The notes under the pieces: model-generated | The model's database searches: none | The model's input: the letters and a program-made list of their open reading frames with translations, nothing else | Told to the model about the DNA's origin: nothing | Program-made: the position numbers and the translations under genes | Shown: positions 16,781 through 25,632 of the stretch, piece after piece | How positions within the stretch are numbered: position 1 is the first letter of the stretch | How the letters are laid out: each line of letters begins with the position of its first letter | From: an uncultured Eubacterium sp. | GTDB lineage: Bacteria > Bacillota > Clostridia > Lachnospirales > Lachnospiraceae | Direction: 5' to 3' | Length of the DNA stretch: 64,000 bases | NCBI GenBank assembly: GCA_910584245.1 | Contig: CAJTZF010000004.1 | Coordinates: 1 to 64,000, forward strand

Positions 16781-16912
16781 TTATTGAAAAAGGGAGATGA
16801 GAAAAATGTATTGATCTAGATTGATAATTCAGGAGAGGAGAAGTTTATATACTTTATATGAATCAAGAAAAACCTAGATCGGGTATTATATTATTTGATA
16901 TATTATACGATC

Positions 16913-16938
16913 AGATAAAGGCGAAAATCGCCTTATCG
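16913..16938. repeat. hairpin before the GTPase promoter
   Basis: GATAAAGGCGA and TCGCCTTATC form a stem with one bulged A around a 3-nt loop. No T-tract follows directly. It may end transcripts of the methyltransferase gene; it also overlaps the -35 region of the next promoter. Confidence 0.4.
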
Positions 16939-16964
16939 ACTTATCCCCCTTTTTGTGCTATAAT
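16936..16964 (+). promoter_or_regulatory. promoter for the Tet(M)-like/NYN gene
   Basis: TCGACT (16936-16941) and a perfect TATAAT (16959-16964) are spaced by 17 bp. Transcription would begin near 16971, after the upstream ATG at 16858, which supports translation from TTG 16999. Confidence 0.6.
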
Positions 16965-16998
16965 AATGAATTATAGATTACAGAAAGGGGTATTTTCG

Positions 16999-19635
16999 TT
17001 GGACAACGCATCTGAAAATAAACCAAAAAAACATATATGTGCTGCTCTGCTGGCCCATGTTGACGCGGGTAAGACGACGTTATCCGAAGCCATTTTATAT
17101 GTGTGCGGGGAGCTGCGGGAGCTGGGGAGAGTGGACCGCGGGGACGCTTTTCTGGATACGTCACCGCTTGAGAGGGAGAGGGGCATCACAATCTTTTCTA
17201 AGCAGGCTGAGCTGACATGGAAGGAGCGGGAAATCACGCTGCTGGACACACCGGGCCATGCCGACTTTTCAGCTGAGATGGAGAGAACACTCCAGGTGCT
17301 TGATTATGCGGTTCTTGTTATAAGCGGAACGGACGGGGTGCAAGGGCATACAGAAACATTGTGGAAGCTTTTGAAAAAGAATGGAATTCCGGTTTTTATT
17401 TTTGTCAATAAAATGGACTTGCCCGGAACAGACCGGGCCGCACTGATGGAAGAATTAGGGAACCGTCTTTCTGAACGGTGCGTTGATTTTTCGGATATGG
17501 GTTCGGAAGGTTTTTTTGAGCAAGTGGCGGTGTGCGAGGAAGCGCTGTTAGAAAAATATATTGAAAATGGCACGCTGGACAGGGAGAGAGATCTTGTACC
17601 AGCGGTCGCCGGACGAAGCGTGTTTCCGTGTTTTTTCGGTTCAGCTCTGAGGCTGGACGGCGTGGAGGCGTTTTTGGATGGGTTTTCTGACCTTACTACA
17701 GATGTAGAGCGGGGGAGTGAATTTGGGGCGCAGGTATATAAAATTACAAGGGATACGCAGGGGACGCGGCTGACTCATATGAAGATCACCGGGGGAGAAC
17801 TGCGGGTAAAAACAGAAATTACGAAAAAGGGTGTGTCTGCTGGCGAGAAAGTAAACCAGATCCGGATTTATTCAGGGGAGAAATATACGACGAGGGATGT
17901 CGTATATGCCGGTGATGTGTGTGCGGTGACCGGACTTAACACCACTTATTCCGGACAGGGGCTCGGAGTTTGTCCGGACTTTTCGGGAGAACAGCTGGAG
18001 CCGGTGCTGAATTACCGTATTTTGTTTTCGGAAGGGACGGACATGGTTACAGCCTTGAAGCAGATGAGACAGCTGGAGGACGAGGATCCCAAGCTGCACA
18101 TAGTCTGGGAGGAGAGTTCCCATAGTATGTATGTACAGCCGATGGGAGAGGTTCAGCTGGAGGTGCTCAAGTCTGTGATCCACGAGAGGTTTCACATGAA
18201 TGTGACATTTGGGGAAGGGAGCATACGCTACAAGGAGACAATTGCTGGCTGTGTGGAGGGAGTTGGCCACTTTGAGCCGCTGCGGCATTATGCGGAGGTT
18301 CATTTGTGGATGGAGCCTCTCCCGGCAGGGAGTGGCCTTGTTTTGGCGGCAGACTGCAGCGAGGACGAGTTGGATCTGAACTGGCAGCGGCTTGTGCTGA
18401 CCCATTTGGCTGAGAAAGAATTTTTGGGGGTACTGACGGGGTCCCCCATTACCGATTTGAAAATTACGGTGGCAGCCGGCAAGGCGCATGTAAAGCACAC
18501 GGAGGGAGGCGATTTCCGGCAGGCGACATACCGGGCCGTCCGTCAGGGACTCCGGCAGGCAGAAAGTGTTTTGCTGGAGCCATTCTACAATTTTAGAATA
18601 GAACTTCCCCCGGAGAATATTGGCCGTGCGATGACGGACATCAAGCGTATGCATGGTGAATTTGAGAGCCATCCCGAGCGGGACGGGCGGTCTGTGCTGA
18701 CCGGGAAATGTCCGGTCAGCACGATGAAGGAATACCCGGTAACATTCGCTTCTTACACGAAAGGAAGGGGATTTATTTCCTGTAGTATTGGCGGATACCA
18801 GCCCTGTCATAATGCGGAGGAGGTCATTGCACAGATTGGCTATGATTGCGGGAGTGACGTAGAGAATACGGCGGATTCTGTTTTTTGCGCGCATGGTTCT
18901 GGTATAGTTGTCCCGTGGAATGAGGTGGGCGCCCATATGCATGTCGGGAGTGTGGCGGACCGGTTCCGGGCTTGTTCTTCTGAAGTAGAACAAACGGAAA
19001 AGAAAGGTGGGACACGGGACATGTCCCAGCGGAGTGGAGGGGCTTCTCAGGATTTTTATGCGGAAGAAAAGGAATTGCAGGCGATTTTTGAGCGGACATA
19101 CGGGCCCGTCCGGCGCCAGCCTGGACATACGGAGAGCCGCAGCATCGGAAGCCGCCAGGTAAAACCGCCGGTACGGCGGGCCAGGGACCGAAAATGGGAT
19201 CAGATGGAGGACTATTTACTTGTCGATGGATACAATATTATTTTTGCGTGGGAGGATTTAAAGGAACTCTCAAAGTCCAGTCTGGACGCCGCGCGTATGC
19301 GTCTGATGGACATGCTGTGCAATTATCAGGGGTATGCCGGCTGTAAGCTGATTGTAGTGTTTGATGCCTATAAGGTGAAAGGAAATCCGGGCAGTCTGGA
19401 AATGTATCATAATATTAGCGTTGTCTATACGAAAGAAGCGGAAACGGCGGATATGTATATTGAGAAAACGACGGAACAAATTGCGAAAAGGCACCGGGTA
19501 AGGGTGGCTACCTCAGACGGCATGGAACAGATGATTATACTCGGGCACGGAGCGGTACGGGTTTCGGCGGCTGCCTTCCGGGAAGAGATGGAGCAGGTCA
19601 ACGGGAGAATACGGGAAGAGCTGGATATGAAGTAG
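16999..19635 (+). CDS. Tet(M)/EF-G-like GTPase fused to a YacP/Rae1-type NYN domain
   Basis: An 878-residue fusion. Residues about 15-650 are a translational GTPase of the Tet(M) group with G1 AHVDAGKTT, G3 DTPGHADF, G4 NKMD and G5 GSAL, followed by EF-G-like domains II to V. In Tet(M), as I recall it, loop III of domain IV reads SPVSTPADFR and its proline removes tetracycline; the aligned segment here is VKHTEGGDFR, so drug protection is doubtful. After a linker rich in Gly, Ser and Arg, residues about 738-878 form a NYN domain (LLVDGYNIIFAW, VVFDAY, ETADMYIEK, TSDGMEQ) like YacP/Rae1, an endonuclease that cuts mRNA in the ribosomal A site. TTG 16999 has AAAGGGG 8 nt upstream. The inferred role is ribosome-guided mRNA cleavage or rescue. 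Confidence 0.88.
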   Translation: MDNASENKPKKHICAALLAHVDAGKTTLSEAILYVCGELRELGRVDRGDAFLDTSPLERERGITIFSKQAELTWKEREITLLDTPGHADFSAEMERTLQVLDYAVLVISGTDGVQGHTETLWKLLKKNGIPVFIFVNKMDLPGTDRAALMEELGNRLSERCVDFSDMGSEGFFEQVAVCEEALLEKYIENGTLDRERDLVPAVAGRSVFPCFFGSALRLDGVEAFLDGFSDLTTDVERGSEFGAQVYKITRDTQGTRLTHMKITGGELRVKTEITKKGVSAGEKVNQIRIYSGEKYTTRDVVYAGDVCAVTGLNTTYSGQGLGVCPDFSGEQLEPVLNYRILFSEGTDMVTALKQMRQLEDEDPKLHIVWEESSHSMYVQPMGEVQLEVLKSVIHERFHMNVTFGEGSIRYKETIAGCVEGVGHFEPLRHYAEVHLWMEPLPAGSGLVLAADCSEDELDLNWQRLVLTHLAEKEFLGVLTGSPITDLKITVAAGKAHVKHTEGGDFRQATYRAVRQGLRQAESVLLEPFYNFRIELPPENIGRAMTDIKRMHGEFESHPERDGRSVLTGKCPVSTMKEYPVTFASYTKGRGFISCSIGGYQPCHNAEEVIAQIGYDCGSDVENTADSVFCAHGSGIVVPWNEVGAHMHVGSVADRFRACSSEVEQTEKKGGTRDMSQRSGGASQDFYAEEKELQAIFERTYGPVRRQPGHTESRSIGSRQVKPPVRRARDRKWDQMEDYLLVDGYNIIFAWEDLKELSKSSLDAARMRLMDMLCNYQGYAGCKLIVVFDAYKVKGNPGSLEMYHNISVVYTKEAETADMYIEKTTEQIAKRHRVRVATSDGMEQMIILGHGAVRVSAAAFREEMEQVNGRIREELDMK

Positions 19636-19661
19636 TAGGAAAGTAAGGAGAGGTGAGCGGA

Positions 19662-20441
19662 GTGATTGAAAGCAGGTCGAATGCGCAAATAAAATATATC
19701 CAAAAGATCAAAAAAAGCGCGCGGTTCCGCCGGAGAGAAAAATGTTTTCTCGCGGAGGGATTTAAAATGGTGGGGGAGGCTTTAGGACATGGTTGTGTGC
19801 GGAAGGTGTATGTGTCAGAGGCCGCAAAAGATGAATATGAAAAAATACTTTTACATAAAATAAAAGATAACGATTTGGAATGGGTTATACCTTCTCTTTT
19901 TCAGGAAATGTCGGATACATCGACCCCACAAGGGGTAATGGCGCTTGTAAATATGCCAGAATACCGTAGGGAGACACTTGTAGAAACAAAAGACGCCTCC
20001 CTTATCTGTCTGGAGGATATACAGGACCCAGGAAATTTGGGAACGATATTCCGGACGGCGGAGGGGGCAGGTATGACTGCCGTAGTACTATCCGGCGGAT
20101 GTGTGGACTTGTTTAATCCTAAAGTGGTGCGGTCTACGATGGGGTCCTTGTTTCGGGTGCCATTTTATATAACCGGGGATATGGCGGAGGAGGTGGCGCT
20201 GCTCCGGGACTGTGGATTTACAATGTACGCCGCCGGGCTGGACGCCAGGCGGGAATACACGTCGTGTGATTACACGGGCAAGGTGGGAATCCTTATCGGA
20301 AATGAGGCAAATGGGCTTAAAACGCGTACGTCAGCGATGGCGGATCAAAAAATTTCCATACCGATGGAGGGAGAGGTGGAGTCGCTTAATGCCGCTGTTT
20401 CCGCGGCTCTTTTGATGTATGAGATTCACCGGGACCGATAA
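19662..20441 (+). CDS. TrmH/SpoU-family RNA 2'-O-methyltransferase
   Basis: A 259-residue SPOUT methyltransferase that places a methyl group on a ribose 2'-OH of rRNA or tRNA. The N-terminal substrate-binding domain holds FLAEGFKMVGEAL. The trefoil-knot domain has motif 1 LEDIQDPGNLGTIFRTAEGAG (residues about 116-136), VRSTMGSLFRVPF, motif 2 ILIGNEANGL and motif 3 SLNAAVSAALLMYE. The exact target cannot be told. GTG 19662 begins the family-typical sequence; a second GTG at 19653 lies only 2 nt after AAGGAG, and the first is 11 nt from it, so the start is uncertain by three codons. It follows the GTPase-NYN gene by 26 nt and probably shares its transcript. Confidence 0.88.
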   Translation: MIESRSNAQIKYIQKIKKSARFRRREKCFLAEGFKMVGEALGHGCVRKVYVSEAAKDEYEKILLHKIKDNDLEWVIPSLFQEMSDTSTPQGVMALVNMPEYRRETLVETKDASLICLEDIQDPGNLGTIFRTAEGAGMTAVVLSGGCVDLFNPKVVRSTMGSLFRVPFYITGDMAEEVALLRDCGFTMYAAGLDARREYTSCDYTGKVGILIGNEANGLKTRTSAMADQKISIPMEGEVESLNAAVSAALLMYEIHRDR

Positions 20442-20446
20442 AAGAT

Positions 20447-20475
20447 TTGCAAAATTTCTATTCTTATAGTACAAT
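20447..20475 (+). promoter_or_regulatory. sigma-A promoter for the NfeD-stomatin pair
   Basis: TTGCAA (20447-20452) and TACAAT (20470-20475) are spaced by 17 bp, 61 nt before the NfeD ATG. Confidence 0.65.
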
Positions 20476-20535
20476 AGAGAGGGTTTTTGGTTTTTAACAC
20501 TGTTTGCAGCGCAAACTTCAGAAAGGAGATTACGT

Positions 20536-20958
20536 ATGAGCAATTGTATTGTCTGGCTGGTGATTCTTGCCGTGATGATCGTACTGGAGATCTTTTCACT
20601 TGGACTTACGACGATCTGGTTTGGAATCGGGGCCATCGGAGCCGCCATCGTATCTTGGATGGGGTATGGAATCTGGGTGCAGCTTATCGTATTTGCAGTG
20701 CTGTCAGTGATTGCTATGGCAGTATTTCGTCCGCTTGCGGTCAAGTATTTGAACAAAGACAAAGAAAAGACCAACATTGATGGTGTGGTCGGCGAGGTTG
20801 TTGTTGTCACGAAGGAAATCAATAATGAAATGGCCGCTGGGGAAGTCCAGCTGAATGGAATGAGCTGGACGGCGAGGAGCCAGGACGGCAGAGTGATTCC
20901 AGAGGCCGAACGAGTGACAGTAGTGTCCGTACAGGGAGTGAAATTAATTGTCAAATAA
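20536..20958 (+). CDS. NfeD family membrane protein
   Basis: A 140-residue short-form NfeD protein. Three hydrophobic segments fill residues 5-75 (IVWLVILAVMIVLEIFSLGL and the following two), and a C-terminal OB-fold domain begins near GVVGEVVVVTKEINNE. Short NfeD proteins of this kind lack the ClpP-like protease part and form partners with SPFH proteins. The stomatin gene follows 50 nt downstream, which fits that pairing. AAAGGAG lies 7 nt before the ATG. Confidence 0.9.
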   Translation: MSNCIVWLVILAVMIVLEIFSLGLTTIWFGIGAIGAAIVSWMGYGIWVQLIVFAVLSVIAMAVFRPLAVKYLNKDKEKTNIDGVVGEVVVVTKEINNEMAAGEVQLNGMSWTARSQDGRVIPEAERVTVVSVQGVKLIVK

Positions 20959-21008
20959 GTGTTCTGATCAAAAAAGAGGCCGCTGCAGCGGCAGAATGGA
21001 GGAAAGTA

Positions 21009-21941
21009 ATGAGTGAGATAAGTGTGGCGATAGGTATTATCCTTGTAGTAATTGTTTTAATCATTCTTGCTTCGTGTATCAACATTGTACCACAGGCGCA
21101 TGCGTATATTGTAGAGCGGCTCGGCGGGTATTTGACGACATGGCCGGTCGGCATTCATTTCAAAATGCCAATTCTTGACCGCGTGGCAAGAAAGGTAAAT
21201 TTGAAGGAACAGGTTATGGACTTTGCTCCGCAGCCGGTTATCACGAAAGATAACGTAACGATGCAGATTGACACCGTTGTGTTTTTCCAGATTACGGATC
21301 CGAAGCTGTATACGTATGGTGTAGAAAATCCCATTATGGCCATTGAGAATTTGACGGCTACGACGCTGAGAAATATTATCGGTGATCTGGAGCTTGACCA
21401 GACACTTACGTCCCGCGAAACGATCAATACCCATATGCGGTCAAATTTGGATATTGCGACGGACCCGTGGGGAATTAAGGTAAACCGTGTGGAACTGAAA
21501 AATATTATTCCGCCGAGGGAAATCCAGGATTCGATGGAAAAACAGATGAAGGCGGAGCGTGAGAGACGTGAGTCCATCCTTCGTGCAGAAGGTGAGAAGA
21601 AGTCTACTGTGCTCGTGGCAGAGGGTAAAAAGGAATCCGCTATTTTGGAGGCAGAGGCGGAAAAAGAAGCGGCGATACTCCGCGCGGAAGCGAAAAAGGA
21701 AGCGATGATCCGCGAGGCAGAGGGACGCGCCCAGGCGATTGAGGCCGTGCAGAAGGCGACGGCAGAAGGTATCCGCTACTTAAACGAGGCGGCTCCTTCC
21801 GACCAGGTACTAACGATTAAAAGTCTGGAAGCATTTGAAAAAGCGGCAGACGGAAAAGCGACAAAGATCATTATTCCATCTGAGATCCAGGGAATTGCAG
21901 GTCTTGCAAAATCTGTAGTCGAGAGTGTCAAGGAGAATTAA
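21009..21941 (+). CDS. SPFH-domain protein, stomatin/QmcA-like
   Basis: A 310-residue membrane-anchored SPFH protein. One N-terminal transmembrane helix (IGIILVVIVLIILASCINIV) is followed by the SPFH domain (HAYIVERLGGYLTTWPVGIHF to the NRVELKNIIPP strand). A long charged coiled coil with repeated Glu-Ala blocks then runs over residues about 180-250, and the C-terminal tail is hydrophobic. Such proteins oligomerise into membrane rings or scaffolds and often stabilise membrane proteases. With the preceding NfeD gene it forms the common NfeD-SPFH operon. It differs from HflC in lacking an HflK partner. Confidence 0.93.
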   Translation: MSEISVAIGIILVVIVLIILASCINIVPQAHAYIVERLGGYLTTWPVGIHFKMPILDRVARKVNLKEQVMDFAPQPVITKDNVTMQIDTVVFFQITDPKLYTYGVENPIMAIENLTATTLRNIIGDLELDQTLTSRETINTHMRSNLDIATDPWGIKVNRVELKNIIPPREIQDSMEKQMKAERERRESILRAEGEKKSTVLVAEGKKESAILEAEAEKEAAILRAEAKKEAMIREAEGRAQAIEAVQKATAEGIRYLNEAAPSDQVLTIKSLEAFEKAADGKATKIIIPSEIQGIAGLAKSVVESVKEN

Positions 21942-21973
21942 CACAGTATACCACGTAGTATAAATATTATATT

Positions 21974-22030
21974 GAGAGAGGGCGTCCTCGGGGTCCGGAA
22001 TGTAGTCGGATGACAAAGGAACCCTCTTTC
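21974..22030 (+). other. structured region between the stomatin gene and argF
   Basis: AGAGGG at 21977-21982 pairs with CCCTCT at 22022-22027, and inside it TCCG (near 21994) pairs with CGGA (near 22007). The right arm runs into TTTCC. This could be the stomatin-gene terminator or part of an argF leader. The A/T-rich stretch just before it (21956-21972) could hold an arginine-repressor half site, but no full box was recognised. Confidence 0.35.
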
Positions 22031-22061
22031 CATTATTTATATACAGGAAGAGAGGAACGAT

Positions 22062-23048
22062 ATGCAGCTGAAAGGAAAAAATTTTCTTACGTTAAAGGAT
22101 TTTACCCCGGAGGAGATTACATATTTTTTGGATCTGGCAGCCGATTTAAAGGAAAAGAAGCGGAAAGGAATCCCGCACCGGGATTTTGAGGGAAAAAATA
22201 TTGCTCTTATTTTTGAGAAAACGAGTACCCGCACGAGGTGTTCTTTTGAGGTGGCGGCGCACGATCTCGGAATGGGGGTGACATATTTGGACCCACAGGG
22301 GTCACAGATTGGAAAAAAGGAAAGTATTGCAGATACAGCAAGGGTTCTCGGCAGAATGTTTGACGGAATTGAGTACCGCGGCTTCGGTCAGGAAATCGTC
22401 GAAGAGCTCGCAAAATACGCCGGTGTTCCGGTGTGGAATGGATTGACGAATGAGTATCACCCGACCCAGATGCTGGCGGACCTGCTCACAATCCGGGAGC
22501 ATTTTGGCAGGTTAAAGGGAATTAAGCTGGTTTACATGGGAGATGCCCGTTACAATATGGGAAATTCACTGATGATTGCCTGCGCAAAAATGGGCATGCA
22601 TTTTGTCGCGTGTGCGCCCAAACAGTATTTTCCGGCGGCAGAGCTCGTGTCGCAGTGCGAACAGTACGCGAAGGAGAGCGGAGCGGTGATTTCGTTTACG
22701 GAGGATGTGGACGAGGGTACGAAGGATGCGGACGTCCTTTACACGGATGTGTGGGTTTCGATGGGAGAGCCGGACGAGGTATGGGCAGAACGGATTCAAA
22801 TGCTGTCTCCTTACCAGGTCAATAAAAAGGCGATGGACAATGCGAAGGATACCGCTGTATTTATGCATTGCCTGCCCGCGTTCCATGACCTGAATACCGG
22901 TATCGGAAAGAAAATCCATGAGAAGTACGGATTGACGGAGATGGAAGTGACGGATGAAGTGTTTGAACAGTATGCGGATATCGTATTCGAAGAAGCCGAA
23001 AACCGGATGCACACGATAAAGGCAGTAATGGCGGCTACACTCGTGTGA
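22062..23048 (+). CDS. argF: ornithine carbamoyltransferase
   Basis: A 328-residue enzyme that makes citrulline from ornithine and carbamoyl phosphate (or the reverse in arginine breakdown). The carbamoyl-phosphate loop is FEKTSTRTRCSFE, the second phosphate contact is in TNEYHPTQMLADL, and the ornithine-binding motif is MHCLPAFHD near residue 273. GAGGA lies before the ATG. No arginine deiminase or carbamate kinase gene is nearby, which favours the biosynthetic role, but sequence alone does not separate ArgF from ArcB. Confidence 0.93.
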   Translation: MQLKGKNFLTLKDFTPEEITYFLDLAADLKEKKRKGIPHRDFEGKNIALIFEKTSTRTRCSFEVAAHDLGMGVTYLDPQGSQIGKKESIADTARVLGRMFDGIEYRGFGQEIVEELAKYAGVPVWNGLTNEYHPTQMLADLLTIREHFGRLKGIKLVYMGDARYNMGNSLMIACAKMGMHFVACAPKQYFPAAELVSQCEQYAKESGAVISFTEDVDEGTKDADVLYTDVWVSMGEPDEVWAERIQMLSPYQVNKKAMDNAKDTAVFMHCLPAFHDLNTGIGKKIHEKYGLTEMEVTDEVFEQYADIVFEEAENRMHTIKAVMAATLV

Positions 23049-23106
23049 AGCAAACGATCAGGCAATGCAAAAGAAGCAGTATCATAAAAAGAAAAGGAGG
23101 GCCAAT

Positions 23107-24480
23107 ATGGACAGTAATTTAGATTTAAAATATAGACGTGATTGGATACGTAAGATGGCGGCTGAATGTGAGGCCAGTAGTACCATTGACTCTACTTTGT
23201 TTGATAAATATGAAGTGAAACGGGGACTCCGCGATCTGAATGGCCAGGGAGTTTTGACCGGATTGACGGAGGTTTCCGAAATTCGTTCTTATACGGTCGT
23301 TGACCATGATATGGTTCCGTGCGAAGGAAAATTGTATTATCAGGGAATTGACATTGAAGATATTGTAGATGGATTTTTGCAGGAGAAGCGGTTTGGATAT
23401 GAAGAGGTCGTGTATCTTTTGTTATTTGGGAATTTGCCGACGGAAGGACAGCTGGAGGATTTGAAGGATATTCTTGCCGAGTACCGGAAGAGCCTGCCGC
23501 CGAGTTTTGTCAGGGACATTATTATGAAGGCGCCGAGCTCGGATCTTATGAACACGCTGGGAAGAAGTGTTCTCACGCTTTATTCCTATGATGAAAAGGC
23601 GGATGATACGTCGACTGAAAACGTGCTTCGGCAGTGCCTGGAGCTGGTGGCGCTGTTCCCGATGTTTGCCGTATACGGCTATCAGGCGGCCAATTATTTT
23701 CACGAGGGAAGCAGTTTTTTCCTGCATCCTCCGAAATGGGAATACTCGACGGCGGAAAATATTTTACATATGCTCCGCGCTGACAGCCAGTTTACGCCGC
23801 TTGAGGCGAAAATTCTCGATATTGCGCTCGTGCTCCACGCAGAGCATGGCGGCGGGAATAACTCCACGTTCACTGACCATGTCGTAACCTCTTCGGGGAC
23901 GGATACGTATGCCGCGATCTCAGCGGCGCTCGGCTCCCTGAAAGGGCCGAGACACGGCGGTGCGAATAAAAAGGTATCGCTCATGTTTGAGGACATGAAA
24001 AAGAACTTGAGTAACTGGGAAGATGAGGATGAAATTTGCAGCTATCTCACCGCTCTGTTAAACCGGCAGGCATTTGATAAGTCAGGGCTTATTTATGGTA
24101 TGGGCCACGCAGTCTACTCCATTTCGGACCCGCGTGCCAAGACATTCCGGAAGTTCGTCAAAAAGCTTTCCGAGGAAAAAAATATGATGGCGGAATATGC
24201 GCTTTATGAAAAGGTAGAGCGTCTGGCGCCCGAGGTTATTGCCAACGAGAGACATATTTACAAGGGCGTCAGCGCCAACATTGATTTTTACAGCGGTCTC
24301 GTATATAGTATGCTGGGATTGCCAACGGAACTGTATACGCCTTTATTTGCGATCGGGCGAATCGCTGGCTGGAGCGCCCACCGGCTGGAGGAACTTGTGA
24401 ATGCAGGGAAAATTATCCGTCCTGCGTACAAGGCGGTATGTACACACAAAAATTATGTGCCGATGAGTGAAAGGAAATAA
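23107..24480 (+). CDS. citrate synthase
   Basis: A 457-residue citrate synthase that condenses oxaloacetate with acetyl-CoA. The three catalytic residues are readable: His in LHAEHGGGNNSTFT, His in GMGHAVYSISDPRA and Asp in NIDFYSGLVY. The N-terminal 40 residues before LRDLNGQGVLTGLT are an extension found in Clostridial members. Family relatives use propionyl-CoA (2-methylcitrate synthase); the absence of prp genes favours citrate. The start is ATG 23107 with AAAAGGAGG 6 nt upstream; the frame is open from 23065, but there is no site there. No other citrate-cycle gene is present, which fits an incomplete cycle for glutamate synthesis. Confidence 0.93.
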   Translation: MDSNLDLKYRRDWIRKMAAECEASSTIDSTLFDKYEVKRGLRDLNGQGVLTGLTEVSEIRSYTVVDHDMVPCEGKLYYQGIDIEDIVDGFLQEKRFGYEEVVYLLLFGNLPTEGQLEDLKDILAEYRKSLPPSFVRDIIMKAPSSDLMNTLGRSVLTLYSYDEKADDTSTENVLRQCLELVALFPMFAVYGYQAANYFHEGSSFFLHPPKWEYSTAENILHMLRADSQFTPLEAKILDIALVLHAEHGGGNNSTFTDHVVTSSGTDTYAAISAALGSLKGPRHGGANKKVSLMFEDMKKNLSNWEDEDEICSYLTALLNRQAFDKSGLIYGMGHAVYSISDPRAKTFRKFVKKLSEEKNMMAEYALYEKVERLAPEVIANERHIYKGVSANIDFYSGLVYSMLGLPTELYTPLFAIGRIAGWSAHRLEELVNAGKIIRPAYKAVCTHKNYVPMSERK

Positions 24481-24485
24481 GCCGG

Positions 24486-24818
24486 ATGGATGAAAACCAG
24501 GTTTTATGCGCATGTAGTTCATATGAACAAAAATTTTATCTGAACCCCCTATATTCCTCCCTGCCTCGTTCCATCCAGGACGAATTGCGGATTTTGAGCG
24601 TCACGCTGACGGCGGATGTCGGCGGCGTGTTTACAATGGAGTTTGAAGAGGACGGAACTCTGTTTTTGTCGACGACAGCGAAGGAAAATGATTTTTTCTA
24701 CGATGAGATCGGAAGCTATTTAAAGATCAAGCAGCTCCGGCAGCAAAAGGAAGAGCTTTTTGAGGCGCTCGAGGAATATTACCGGGAATTTTTCCTGAAT
24801 GGGGACCAGAATAGCTAA
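24486..24818 (+). CDS. small conserved hypothetical protein (DUF6145-like)
   Basis: A 110-residue acidic cytoplasmic protein with no signal or membrane segment. It starts 5 nt after the citrate synthase stop and its end overlaps the region just before coaX, so it is part of that operon. A central beta-rich part (LRILSVTLTADVGGVFTMEF) is followed by a charged C-terminal helix (LKIKQLRQQKEELFEALEEYY). It resembles a Lachnospiraceae family that I believe is DUF6145; the family label is from memory and no function is known. Confidence 0.65.
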   Translation: MDENQVLCACSSYEQKFYLNPLYSSLPRSIQDELRILSVTLTADVGGVFTMEFEEDGTLFLSTTAKENDFFYDEIGSYLKIKQLRQQKEELFEALEEYYREFFLNGDQNS

Positions 24819-24831
24819 GAGGATAAAAAAT

Positions 24832-25632
24832 ATGTTACTAGCAATTGATATTGGAAATACAAATCTTAATTTTGGCATTTTTCACAATGCCGAGCTTCAA
24901 TTTACGTTTCGTCTGACGACGAATCTGCCGCGGACGTCGAATGAGTTTGGAGAGGCGATTGTAGAGGTGCTGACGAGACATAACATACGGGAAAGCCAGA
25001 TTCACGACGTTATTATCGCGTCCGTAGTACCGAAAGTGATGTATTCGTTAGTGAGCGGGATCAAAAAATATTTTGGCCGCACGCCGTATGTCGTCGGAAA
25101 CGATACAAAAAGTGGGATACAGGTGGCGGCCGCAAATCCAGGCGAAATCGGCGCTGACCGTATTGTAGATGCGGTCGGGGCATACGAGCTGTATGGCGGG
25201 CCGGTCATTGTGATTGATTACGGAACGGCGACGACGTACGACCTTGTGACCGGCGACGGCATATTTGCGGCGCGGGTGACGTGCCCGGGTATTAAAATCA
25301 GCGCCAGGGCGCTTTGGTCCAATACGGCGCAGCTTCCCGAAATCGAAATCAAAAAACCAAAAACAATTTTAGCCCAAAACACGATTACGAGCATGCAGGC
25401 GGGGCTTGTGTATGGAACAATTGGCCAGACGGAATATATCGTGCGGAAAATGAAACAGGAGTTCGGAATCAAGGATATCCGTGTAGTTGCCACAGGCGGC
25501 CTGGGCCGCTGTATTTCCGAAGCGACAGATGCCATTGACATCTATGATCCCGACCTGACGCTTCATGGCACCCGTCTCGTGTATGAAAAAACGAAGGCAG
25601 CGGAGGAAAAGGAAGGCAGTGCAGGTGAGTAG
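24832..25632 (+). CDS. coaX: type III pantothenate kinase
   Basis: A 266-residue CoaX that phosphorylates pantothenate, the first step of coenzyme A synthesis. The ASKHA-fold motifs are LAIDIGNTNLNFG at the N-terminus (phosphate 1), GADRIVDAVGAYE in the middle and VIDYGTATTYDLV (phosphate 2), with VATGGLGRC near the end. Type III enzymes are not feedback-inhibited by CoA. ATG 24832 has AAGAGGA upstream. Its last codons overlap the GTG start of the dus gene, so the two are coupled. Confidence 0.95.
   Translation: MLLAIDIGNTNLNFGIFHNAELQFTFRLTTNLPRTSNEFGEAIVEVLTRHNIRESQIHDVIIASVVPKVMYSLVSGIKKYFGRTPYVVGNDTKSGIQVAAANPGEIGADRIVDAVGAYELYGGPVIVIDYGTATTYDLVTGDGIFAARVTCPGIKISARALWSNTAQLPEIEIKKPKTILAQNTITSMQAGLVYGTIGQTEYIVRKMKQEFGIKDIRVVATGGLGRCISEATDAIDIYDPDLTLHGTRLVYEKTKAAEEKEGSAGE

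Noticed and set aside
16858..16998. Upstream ATG extending the GTPase-NYN protein by 47 residues
   Set aside because: A promoter with perfect TATAAT lies between this ATG and the conserved region, and the extension has no family similarity; TTG 16999 has a good ribosome binding site.
17872..19128. 418-codon minus-strand frame opposite the GTPase-NYN gene
   Set aside because: Antisense shadow of a G/C-rich gene with conserved GTPase motifs; composition is Arg/His/Pro-rich as in random antisense frames.
16999..19635. Annotation as a tetracycline resistance gene
   Set aside because: The domain IV loop that carries the key proline in Tet(M) is different here, and the protein is fused to a nuclease domain.
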